Positions 6,878 to 14,541 of a stretch of 64,000 bases of DNA are shown piece after piece. The position numbers and the translations under genes are program-made. The notes below the pieces were generated by a model, which had not been told where the DNA came from, ran no database searches, and saw nothing but the letters and a program-made list of their open reading frames with translations. Where the stretch lies: the NCBI GenBank assembly GCA_000344275.1, contig AORU01000003.1:62001-126000 (forward strand), written 5' to 3'. This DNA is from Streptococcus oralis subsp. tigurinus AZ_3a (GTDB lineage Bacteria > Bacillota > Bacilli > Lactobacillales > Streptococcaceae). Numbering within the stretch: position 1 is the first letter of the stretch; each line of letters opens with the position of its first letter.

Positions 6878-9064
6878 TTACAATTCTACTTTAGCAACTG
6901 CTGTTTTAGCTGCAAGAGAACCTGTTTGTTCTAATTTAACTGACTTGATAGCATCACCATTTGTAAAGACAACCACTGTTGATGTTTCACGACCTGCTGC
7001 ACGGATAGCATCCAAATCAGCTGTCACAAGAAGGTCACCAGCAGCCACTTTTTGTCCTTCAGAAACGTGAACAGTAAATGGTTTTCCTTCAAGACTTACA
7101 GTATCCAAACCAATATGAACAAGTACTTCAAGACCTGATTCAGTAACAAGTCCAAGTGCATGTTTTGTTGGGAAGATACTTGATACAGTACCTGTAACTG
7201 GAGATACAATGTTTCCATTTGCTGGTTCTACTGCAAAACCATCACCCATCATTTTTTGAGCAAAGACTGGATCTTTCACTTGTTCCAAGGCAATAACTTG
7301 ACCGTCAGCTACTGAGTAAACTTCCTCAGTTACACCTTTAAAATGTACAGTATTCTTTTGAGCTTCTGTCATTTGGCTTGGAAGAGTTTCAGGAATTACT
7401 TCACCTGAGTCAAGGATATCTTGGATATCAGATTTCAATACGTCAGCTTTTGGTCCGTAGATAGCTTGGACACCTTGTCCTTTCATGACAAGACCCATAG
7501 CTCCTTCAGCTTTCCATTGTTCCTCAGTACCAACACGATCTGCGTCCTTAACAGTTACACGAAGACGAGTCATACATGCATCTACATCTACGATGTTTGC
7601 ACGACCACCAAGAAGGTTAATGATATTTACAGCTTGAGAAGCTGCTGCAACTTTTGTTTTTCCTGGAGCTGCATCTTCTGATGCTCCTTCAGCAGTTTCA
7701 TAGTTTCCGTTACGTCCTGGAGTTGCATAGTTGAATTTCTTAATCATGAAGTTGGCAATGAAGTACATGATGACTGCAAAGAGGACAGTTACCCAGATAA
7801 AGTTAATGATATCCATACCAAGACCAGCGTTGATAGCTAGCGGAGTACGAGTCAAGAATTCAATTGAACCGAATGAGTGCATACGAAGGTGAACAATATC
7901 CGCCATAGCAAAGGCAGCACCTTGAACAAGAGCATACACTAGGTAAAGAGGTGTTGCGATAAACATAAACATATACTCGATAGGTTCAGTAACCCCTGTC
8001 AAGAATGTTGCAAGGGCTGTCGCAATCATCATACCCTTGTATTGGTGTTTCTTGTCAGCATCAACATTGCGGTAGATAGCAACGATGACACCCATCAAGA
8101 TACCGAATGAACCGATCATTTGACCAACTTTGAAACGAGCTGGAGTGATAGTTGTAAGAAGGTGTTGGTATTGGTCAGCATTTGAACCTTTAAGGTTAAC
8201 AAGGTCTGTTACCCAAGCAAGCCAAAGTGGGTCTTGACCAAATACTTGAGTTCCTTTAGCTGCACCAGTAAGGATTTCGTATGTTCCACCAAGAGCTGTA
8301 TAGTTCATTGGGATTGTCAACATGTGGTGAAGACCAAATGGCAAGAGCAAACGTTCCAAAGTACCATACAAGAATGGTGCGAGAACTGGAGCAGTTTCTT
8401 GAGAGTTGGCAATCCAAATACCAAAGTTATTGATACCTGTTTGAACTACTGGCCAGAAAGCTGCAAGCACAATTGCTGCAATAGCTGAACGAAGGATGAC
8501 AACGAATGGTACGAAGCGTTTCCCATTGAAGAATGAAAGCGCATCAGGAAGTTTACGGTAGTTGTAGTATTTGTTGAAGGCGGTTGCCCCTACAAAACCA
8601 GAGATAATCCCTACAAAAACACCCATGTTCAATGCTGGTGCTTCAAGAACACTGATGAAGTAATCAGCAACTTTGATTGAGCCACCAAAGAGAGTAGTGA
8701 CCATAGCCTCAGGGTTTTTTAGCATATCACTTGTAACTCCAAAGATAGTACCTGTGATACGGTTAATCAAGATAAAGGCAAGCCCGGCTGCAAATGCACC
8801 ACCTGCACGTTCTTTTGCCCAGCTTCCCCCAATAGCAAGGGCAAACAAGATATGAAGGTTACCGATAACCCCCCAACCAATTTGCTCAAGGATTCCACCT
8901 GTAATCACTAGAGGAGCAAGGTTAGGGTCGATCATCACGATTGATTTACCGATTGAGATCATCAATCCAGCCGCTGGCATAACGGCGATAACCACCATTA
9001 GAGCCTTACCGAATTTTTGCCAAAATTCGAAAGACAAGACATTTTTGAATGTAGCTTTCATCAT
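6878..9064 (-). CDS. ptsG: Glucose-type PTS transporter, fused EIICBA
   Basis: A 728-residue sugar phosphotransferase permease. EIIC with about 10 membrane segments fills residues 1-430. EIIB carries the phospho-Cys in DACMTRLR (about 495) and EIIA the phospho-His in LVHIGLDTV (about 649). Phosphate passes from HPr to EIIA, EIIB and then the incoming sugar. The domain order and sequence fit the glucose/maltose subfamily; glucose is the likeliest substrate but is inferred. The gene has AAGGAG before ATG, a TTTACA-18-TATAAT promoter and a 25-bp palindrome containing a cre-like core in its leader, so catabolite control is likely. Symbol assigned by family resemblance. Confidence 0.85.
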   Translation of the reverse strand: MMKATFKNVLSFEFWQKFGKALMVVIAVMPAAGLMISIGKSIVMIDPNLAPLVITGGILEQIGWGVIGNLHILFALAIGGSWAKERAGGAFAAGLAFILINRITGTIFGVTSDMLKNPEAMVTTLFGGSIKVADYFISVLEAPALNMGVFVGIISGFVGATAFNKYYNYRKLPDALSFFNGKRFVPFVVILRSAIAAIVLAAFWPVVQTGINNFGIWIANSQETAPVLAPFLYGTLERLLLPFGLHHMLTIPMNYTALGGTYEILTGAAKGTQVFGQDPLWLAWVTDLVNLKGSNADQYQHLLTTITPARFKVGQMIGSFGILMGVIVAIYRNVDADKKHQYKGMMIATALATFLTGVTEPIEYMFMFIATPLYLVYALVQGAAFAMADIVHLRMHSFGSIEFLTRTPLAINAGLGMDIINFIWVTVLFAVIMYFIANFMIKKFNYATPGRNGNYETAEGASEDAAPGKTKVAAASQAVNIINLLGGRANIVDVDACMTRLRVTVKDADRVGTEEQWKAEGAMGLVMKGQGVQAIYGPKADVLKSDIQDILDSGEVIPETLPSQMTEAQKNTVHFKGVTEEVYSVADGQVIALEQVKDPVFAQKMMGDGFAVEPANGNIVSPVTGTVSSIFPTKHALGLVTESGLEVLVHIGLDTVSLEGKPFTVHVSEGQKVAAGDLLVTADLDAIRAAGRETSTVVVFTNGDAIKSVKLEQTGSLAAKTAVAKVEL

Positions 9065-9088
9065 TCAAATCTCCTTTATTTTATTTAG

Positions 9089-9113
9089 GCAAACGTTTTA
9101 CGAAAACGTTTGC
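9089..9113 (-). promoter_or_regulatory. 25-bp palindrome (cre-like operator) in the PTS leader
   Basis: Two perfect 11-bp arms, GCAAACGTTTT and AAAACGTTTGC, flank a 3-nt centre between the promoter and the ribosome binding site. Each arm carries the AACGTT/CG core expected of CcpA sites, but the symmetry is longer than a normal cre. Confidence 0.6.
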
Positions 9114-9129
9114 ATTTGGTTATGTATTA

Positions 9130-9159
9130 ATTATACCACTTTTATTTTTTTTTTGTAAA
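9130..9159 (-). promoter_or_regulatory. Promoter of the PTS transporter gene
   Basis: On the minus strand: TTTACA (complement of 9154-9159), 18-bp spacer rich in A, and TGG-TATAAT (TATAAT complement of 9130-9135). Confidence 0.7.
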
Positions 9160-9202
9160 GGCTTTTATAAAAAAATATCTACTTTTTTTAATTTTTAAAA
9201 GG

Positions 9203-9232
9203 AAAAAGAGAAGTTTACGAAAACTTCTCTTT
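9203..9232 (-). terminator. Terminator after ftsX
   Basis: A long stem, AAAGAGAAGTTT / AAACTTCTCTTT with a very short loop, followed by TTTCC on the minus strand, lies 50 bp beyond the ftsX stop codon. Confidence 0.75.
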
Positions 9233-9281
9233 AAAAATGTTTTGTTTTTCTGTTTTTATCTCAATTTGCATTTATATCCAA

Positions 9282-10208
9282 TTAGATTTTCAAGAATCGA
9301 CGCATCGAAATTCCTGAACCAATTGAACCAATGAAAATTCCGATTACAAATAGTAGAACTGTCATCAAAGGGACAAACACATCTGGTGTAATCATTGACA
9401 AGTTTTGACCTACCAAGGATTTATTGACCGATTGATAAACGATATTGTAAACAAAGAATACAAGAACTGAAGGAATCGCTGCGCCAAGCAAGCCAATAAA
9501 AGCACCTTCTAGCAAGAATGGGCCACGGATATAGCCATTTCTCGCTCCTACTAGACGCATGATCTGAATTTCACGACTACGTGAAATAATGGTGATACGA
9601 ATGGTATTGGAGATGAGGAAGACTGCGATAAAAATCAAGAGCCCTGCAATAACCAATCCCCAAACACGGATAAAGGAAGCTAGTTCAAAAAGTCGTTGAG
9701 TGTTGGCTCCACCATCTTGAACTTCTGATACTCCCTCAATTTTCTTTGCTTCTTCAGCTACTGTTTTAACATCACTCGGAGAATTTGTATCGACGATATA
9801 GGCATCATAGAGAGGGTTTGCATCCCCTTCAAAGACCTTCCAATCGTCACCCATTGTTTCCGTCAGTTTCTCGTATTGTTCTTCTTTACTTGAGAAGGTA
9901 ACACTTTTTACAGCAGGCATAGCTTTCAAAGCGTCATAGACCTTGTGGTAGTCATTATTGGTAACTGTCTGACCTTCTTTTTCAATCGTTTCACTGTTAT
10001 CCGCTACATCCTTACGAATGTAGACCATAACACGAACGTTGTTTTCAATATCGGTAGCCAGCTTTGCTGTATTAAAAATTACGGATGCAAACAGGGCAAC
10101 GAGTGTCAAGGTAATCATAACCGAACTTACTGCTGCTACTGTCATCCAGCCATTTCGTTTTAAACTCTTTAATGATTCAAATAAATGGCGAAAAAATCTA
10201 CTAATCAT
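9282..10208 (-). CDS. ftsX: Cell division protein FtsX (permease-like, PcsB activator)
   Basis: A 308-residue FtsX: cytoplasmic N-terminus, TM1 near residues 21-45, a large extracellular loop (about 46-170) and three C-terminal TM segments. In pneumococci FtsEX couples ATP hydrolysis to the septal peptidoglycan hydrolase PcsB through this loop. The start MISRFF at 10208 is chosen because it gives the pneumococcal length I recall and has GGAG upstream; it overlaps the end of ftsE by 8 bp. An ATG three codons earlier (MDTM) is possible. Translational coupling with ftsE is expected. Several loop residues differ from pneumococcal FtsX. Confidence 0.93.
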   Translation of the reverse strand: MISRFFRHLFESLKSLKRNGWMTVAAVSSVMITLTLVALFASVIFNTAKLATDIENNVRVMVYIRKDVADNSETIEKEGQTVTNNDYHKVYDALKAMPAVKSVTFSSKEEQYEKLTETMGDDWKVFEGDANPLYDAYIVDTNSPSDVKTVAEEAKKIEGVSEVQDGGANTQRLFELASFIRVWGLVIAGLLIFIAVFLISNTIRITIISRSREIQIMRLVGARNGYIRGPFLLEGAFIGLLGAAIPSVLVFFVYNIVYQSVNKSLVGQNLSMITPDVFVPLMTVLLFVIGIFIGSIGSGISMRRFLKI

Positions 10209-10893
10209 CGTATCCATATTCTCCTTTAGCTTCGTCACGAACGACACGGCCGTTTTCAATGGCAATGACACGGTGGCGCAAGGTATTTACGATCTGGCTG
10301 TTGTGGGTCGCCATCAAAACAGTTGTACCTTGAAGATTGATGCGTTCCAACAGATTCATAATTTCCCACGAATTATCTGGGTCCAAGTTTCCTGTTGGTT
10401 CATCAGCAATCAATACTTTAGGATTGTTGACAATCGCACGGGCAATCGCAATCCGTTGCTGTTCTCCACCTGAGAGTTCATTCGGGAAAGAACGAACCTT
10501 GTGTTTCAAACCTACTAGGTCCAACACTTCCATAACACGTTTTTTGATGTTACGGCGATTCTCTCCGATAACTTCCATTGCGTAGGCAATATTCTCATAA
10601 ACCGTTTTCTTTGGCAAGAGTTTGTAATCTTGAAAGACAACCCCAACACTACGACGTAGAAGCGGGATATCTTTCTTCTTAATTTTAACTAAATTAAAGC
10701 CTGCAACTGATAGGCTTCCTTTTTCGATCTTTACTTCTCGGTATAAAGCTCGAATAAAGGTTGACTTACCTGCCCCAGAAGGTCCTACGATATAGGCAAA
10801 CTCTCCTGGTTCAATGGTGACAGAGACACCACGCAGGGCAGTCGTTCCATTGTCATACTTTTTGACAACATCTCTCATTTCAATGATTGACAT
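10201..10893 (-). CDS. ftsE: Cell division ATP-binding protein FtsE
   Basis: A 230-residue ABC ATPase. Walker A GPSGAGKS lies near residue 37, the signature LSGGEQQR near 140 and Walker B VLIADEPTGNLD near 160, followed by the H-loop ATHN. It forms the FtsEX complex with the overlapping ftsX product at the division septum. It follows prfB by only about 17 bp, so the three genes may share a transcript, as is common in streptococci. Confidence 0.95.
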   Translation of the reverse strand: MSIIEMRDVVKKYDNGTTALRGVSVTIEPGEFAYIVGPSGAGKSTFIRALYREVKIEKGSLSVAGFNLVKIKKKDIPLLRRSVGVVFQDYKLLPKKTVYENIAYAMEVIGENRRNIKKRVMEVLDLVGLKHKVRSFPNELSGGEQQRIAIARAIVNNPKVLIADEPTGNLDPDNSWEIMNLLERINLQGTTVLMATHNSQIVNTLRHRVIAIENGRVVRDEAKGEYGYDD

Positions 10894-10910
10894 ATGAGTT
10901 CCTTTCTATC

Positions 10911-12006
10911 TTAGCTGATTCGCCACTTGAGATAGGCATCGATGAAACCATCAAGGTCTCCATCCATGACCTTATCTACTTGGGAAACTTCAAAGCTTGT
11001 ACGGTGATCTTTTACCATGGTATAAGGTGTGAAGACATAAGAACGGATCTGACTTCCCCATGTGATTTCTTTTTTCTCACCTTTGAGAGAATCAACTTCC
11101 GCAGCTTTCTTTTCTTGCTCCATCTGATAGAGCTTAGCCTGCAACATCTTCATGGCACGATCTCTATTTCCATACTGGGTACGATCGACCGTTGATTGGA
11201 CGACAGTTCCTGTAGGAATGTGTGTCAAACGCACACCTGTTGAAACTTTATTGACGTTTTGTCCACCAGCACCACCTGAACGGAAGGTATCCATTTTGAT
11301 ATCATCTTCACGAATTTCCACTTCGATGGTATCATCCAGCTCAGGCATAACCTCTACGGATGTAAATGAAGTATGGCGACGTTTGGCAGAGTCAAATGGT
11401 GAAATACGGACCAAACGGTGAACACCCATTTCTGATTTAAGTAGGCCGTATGCATTGGGTCCTTCAAAAGACAAGGTCACAGATTTGATACCCGCTTCAT
11501 CACCAGCCTGGTAATCCAAAACTTCTACTTTAAAGCCTTTGGCATTCCCATAACGAGTGTACATCCGGAGCAACATATCCCCCCAGTCCTGAGCCTCAGT
11601 ACCACCAGATCCTGGATGGATTTCCAAGATGGCATTATTATGGTCATAAGGTTCTGACAAGAGAAGGGTCATCTCGTAGTTGGTCATCATCTTATCCAAC
11701 TCGGTTAGCTGCTCGACCAGTTCATCATGGACTGACTCGTCTTCTGCTAAAAAGTCCAATAAAATCTCAACTTCATCCTGCAACTCTTCCATTTTACGGA
11801 AGGTGTTGTAGGTGTTTTTTAATTCATTTAATTCTTGCGACGTTTTTTGGGCCGCGATATTATCGTTCCAAAAATCAGGTTCTGTCATCTTGTTTTCCAA
11901 GATGGCAATCTCTTCCTCTAAGCCTTCGAGGTCAAAGAGACCCCCTGAAAGAAGCTAATTTTTCACGATTTGCGTCAATTTTTTGACGAATTTCTGAAAT
12001 GTCCAT
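10911..12006 (-). CDS. prfB: Peptide chain release factor 2, with programmed +1 frameshift
   Basis: RF2, about 364 residues, recognises UGA and UAA. The coding region is split: translation starts at ATG 12006 (AAAGGAG upstream) and after 24 codons meets CTT TGA C (complement of 11931-11937), preceded by an AGGGGG internal SD-like site. A +1 slip at CTT gives CTT GAC and continues in the long frame (11936 to 10911). Downstream are the codon-recognition tripeptide SPF in [11 protein letters not shown] and the peptidyl-hydrolysis GGQ in [12 protein letters not shown]. The frameshift autoregulates RF2: abundant RF2 terminates at the in-frame UGA. Confidence 0.97.
11931..11943 (-). promoter_or_regulatory. 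prfB programmed frameshift site
   Basis: AGGGGG (SD-like), TCT, then CTT TGA C on the minus strand: the canonical RF2 shift element. The UGA is the in-frame stop at codon 25. Confidence 0.95.
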
Positions 12007-12092
12007 AGATACTCCTTTTCATATCGTTTTATTATACCATAATCTCTTATTTCTTTCCATATTTTGCTTTTCATCGCTTTTGATGGCAGAAG

Positions 12093-12117
12093 AAAAGAGG
12101 CTTTAAAGCCTCTTGTT
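12093..12117 (-). terminator. Terminator after acuB
   Basis: AAGAGGCTT and AAGCCTCTT pair around a minimal loop, followed by TTCTT on the minus strand, directly after the acuB stop codon. Confidence 0.75.
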
Positions 12118-12773
12118 TAAAGGACTTTAGCAGAGGTATGAGTGATCTCCTCCACTTGAATTCCTTCTTTTTCAAACTTTTCCTTTAATGCAGTCAAATC
12201 GATTTTTCCATCAATTTGAACTTCGATGACGACCTTGCCATCCTTACGTGGAATATTGACAGTATGGGAAATATTTAAATCCTCCTCTACAATTAAATCT
12301 ACAATTTCCCCCAGTACTCCTACTTCATTTTCTGTAATGAAACGAACACGAATCCCCTCTTCTCCGTATCCAGCGATTTCCAAGAAAGCCTGAAAAACAT
12401 CGCGATCTGTAATGACGCCGTAGACCTGATGATTGTCTACGACTGGTAATATCCCAATTTTATTTTTCAGCATCAGGTAGGTCGCATCTTCTAGACTAGC
12501 ATAGCCAGAAACAGTCACGACATCTCGAATCATTACATCTTTTACTTTGGTTTTATTCAGAAGATAATTCATCTCATAGATAGAGAGACTGGTTGCTTTA
12601 GATGGGCTGGCTTCCGCAATGGTTCCTTCTGTTACCAATCCGACTAATTGATCGTTTTCGATAACAGGTAAACGGTGCAAGCCTTGCTCGCGCATCAAAT
12701 CTGCTGCGTGTGCTACAGTCGTATCTGGACTGATATAAACTACCTTACGGGTCATGAAATCTTTAACTGCCAT
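12117..12773 (-). CDS. acuB: CBS domain protein with C-terminal ACT-like domain (AcuB-like)
   Basis: A 218-residue protein. Two CBS motifs occupy about residues 1-130 (MTRKVVYISPDTTV and VKDVMIRDVVTVSG mark their starts) and an ACT-like fold covers about 138-215. CBS pairs usually bind adenine nucleotides, and ACT domains amino acids. It was named after the Bacillus AcuB, but no acetoin-utilisation genes are nearby. In the pneumococcal order I recall it lies next to livF; here a three-gene insertion separates them. Its role is not known. Confidence 0.8.
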   Translation of the reverse strand: MAVKDFMTRKVVYISPDTTVAHAADLMREQGLHRLPVIENDQLVGLVTEGTIAEASPSKATSLSIYEMNYLLNKTKVKDVMIRDVVTVSGYASLEDATYLMLKNKIGILPVVDNHQVYGVITDRDVFQAFLEIAGYGEEGIRVRFITENEVGVLGEIVDLIVEEDLNISHTVNIPRKDGKVVIEVQIDGKIDLTALKEKFEKEGIQVEEITHTSAKVL

Positions 12774-12925
12774 GAGACTTCTCCTTCTATATTGCTACTT
12801 TTATTATACACTTTCTTAGAAAATCTATCAAACGCTTTCATCTATTTTTCAAGATTTTGAATAATCTGAGAAGTTTGCATAAAATGCCAGTGTAAGTTAA
12901 AAGGGAACCGTAGTCCCCTCTCTTC

Positions 12926-14353
12926 TTAAATCGTAACAGTGTCTCGATCTTTTATCATATAACGTTTCAACGGGCTAAGACTAGCTAACCAATATAGTAG
13001 TCCACCGAATAGCGCAGTAAATCCGCTACCAGTTGTGATTAAAAAAATTGGACTTTGAATTTGTGCAGTTACAGGGTTGTAGACAAAAAGTACCGCTACC
13101 AATAAGGAGATAAATACGCAAGACAAGCCAACTAAGTTAAATCCTTTAGTAAATTCGTAGGCGTCATGCCCTTCAAGGAAATAGGCTGAACGCAAGTCGA
13201 GTTTTCGTTTTCTTAAGATAAAATAATCGACAACAATCATACCAATAATTGGCCCCTGAATATAGGCAGCCAGGGAGATGAAGGATCCGAAATACTCTTC
13301 TACTCCTCCCCAGATAGTGAGTAGACTCACGTAAACCATGGCAATCCAAACCATTAGTTTATAGCTTACTTTGGGCATCCCGCTTTTGACAATCATACAG
13401 TTCACATATGATCCTGTTCCCTGGGTTCCAATATTAGCAAAGGCTACTAGTAGTAGACTTAAGAGAGCAAAGGCTGGGGTGCTTAGAGTTGAAAGCATGG
13501 TTGTTGGATCACTTTCATAAACACCTGTTTTGACAAACATGGCTAGAGCCATGACTCCACCTGTCGCAACGAAGAATGGAGCCACAACTCCGTATGATAA
13601 GGCTGTAGCCCAATAACCACTGCGTTCTGATTTTGCCAAACGCGGTAAAACCAATGCTTGTGTAGACCAAGAAAAGGCAAAGGCAACATTTCCTTCTCCA
13701 GAGAGCATGAAGCGTTCTAATGGCGTCAAATCTCCTTGAGTGGCTGGTTGGATATTCATAATATCCGTTATAGGAACGGCGACAAAGCAGATTCCAACGA
13801 TGATGAGACCTACAATCAATAAGGCGATAACCAAGAAGCGATTGGTCCATTTAATCACTTCCGGGCCTCCAAGAGCAATGAGAGTTCCAAGCAGAACACA
13901 GAGGGTACCAAGAATAGGTGCCCATACTCCCTTGTCCAAACCAAGACCAAAATTATTTGCCAAATGGATCATGGAACTGGCAAAAAGATTGGCCGCAACA
14001 GCATACCATCCAAAGTTAGCCAAGCTAATAATGGTTGATAACAGGGCTACACCTCTTTTTCCTAGAACAGCTCTCAACCAAATCCACAAATCAATTCCAT
14101 ACTTAACCGCAAACAAAATAGGGAGACATTCAATAAAAACCCAGATAATGTTAAAGCTAAAAATATTTATCAACATTTGATTAAAGGTCAAGTATTGAGC
14201 TACATAAGCCCCTTGGGTATAACACCAAGTAGCAATGGCAAAACCACTTGTCGATAGAAAGAGATCCCAAAAAGAATACTGACGATCCTTATTGGTCATG
14301 GGAACAATTCCTGTTATGGTTTCTTGTTGGATATAATCATTCATTTTAGACAT
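12926..14353 (-). CDS. NCS1-family permease (nucleobase/cation-type symporter)
   Basis: A 475-residue membrane protein with about 12 hydrophobic segments. The N-terminal YSFWDLFLSTSGFAIATW and the region around GPEVIKW fit the nucleobase:cation symporter-1 family (cytosine, hydantoin, allantoin and related cargo). It is the last gene of a tight operon: its ATG begins 1 bp after the stop of the 61-residue protein, with GGGAGG upstream. The operon context (a choline-kinase/cytidylyltransferase-like fusion) suggests that it may import the substrate of that enzyme rather than a nucleobase, which is inference. No close pneumococcal equivalent at this site is recalled. Confidence 0.75.
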   Translation of the reverse strand: MSKMNDYIQQETITGIVPMTNKDRQYSFWDLFLSTSGFAIATWCYTQGAYVAQYLTFNQMLINIFSFNIIWVFIECLPILFAVKYGIDLWIWLRAVLGKRGVALLSTIISLANFGWYAVAANLFASSMIHLANNFGLGLDKGVWAPILGTLCVLLGTLIALGGPEVIKWTNRFLVIALLIVGLIIVGICFVAVPITDIMNIQPATQGDLTPLERFMLSGEGNVAFAFSWSTQALVLPRLAKSERSGYWATALSYGVVAPFFVATGGVMALAMFVKTGVYESDPTTMLSTLSTPAFALLSLLLVAFANIGTQGTGSYVNCMIVKSGMPKVSYKLMVWIAMVYVSLLTIWGGVEEYFGSFISLAAYIQGPIIGMIVVDYFILRKRKLDLRSAYFLEGHDAYEFTKGFNLVGLSCVFISLLVAVLFVYNPVTAQIQSPIFLITTGSGFTALFGGLLYWLASLSPLKRYMIKDRDTVTI

Positions 14354-14354
14354 A

Positions 14355-14540
14355 TTATTGAATTCCTCCCGTCATTGCTAAGATAATCAAAATAAGGTTG
14401 ATTAGGACTATGGAGATGACTAAAATGAAATCACTTTTTAAGAAGGGTTGAACAAACTCGTAGTTTGGTGACTCCATTTCTTCCAATCTTCTCTTTGTTT
14501 CAGCTGCTACTAATTCTTCAATTTCGGATGTCGTTTTCAT
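14355..14540 (-). CDS. 61-residue single-pass membrane protein in the permease operon
   Basis: A small protein, MKTTSEIEELVAAETKRRLE at the start, with a charged N-terminal half (about residues 1-35) and one hydrophobic helix (about 36-56). The start at 14540 has a strong TGGAGG site 8 bases upstream; earlier in-frame starts overlap the preceding gene and lack a ribosome binding site. It sits 1 bp from the fusion gene's stop and 1 bp from the permease start, so it is clearly co-translated with them. It may be an accessory subunit of the transporter, as with other two-part secondary carriers. I do not recognise the family. Confidence 0.75.
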   Translation of the reverse strand: MKTTSEIEELVAAETKRRLEEMESPNYEFVQPFLKSDFILVISIVLINLILIILAMTGGIQ

Positions 14541-14541
14541 C

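Noticed and set aside
10209..10271. Longer FtsX N-terminus from 10271
   Set aside because: It lies inside ftsE, has no ribosome binding site and exceeds the usual FtsX length by 21 residues.
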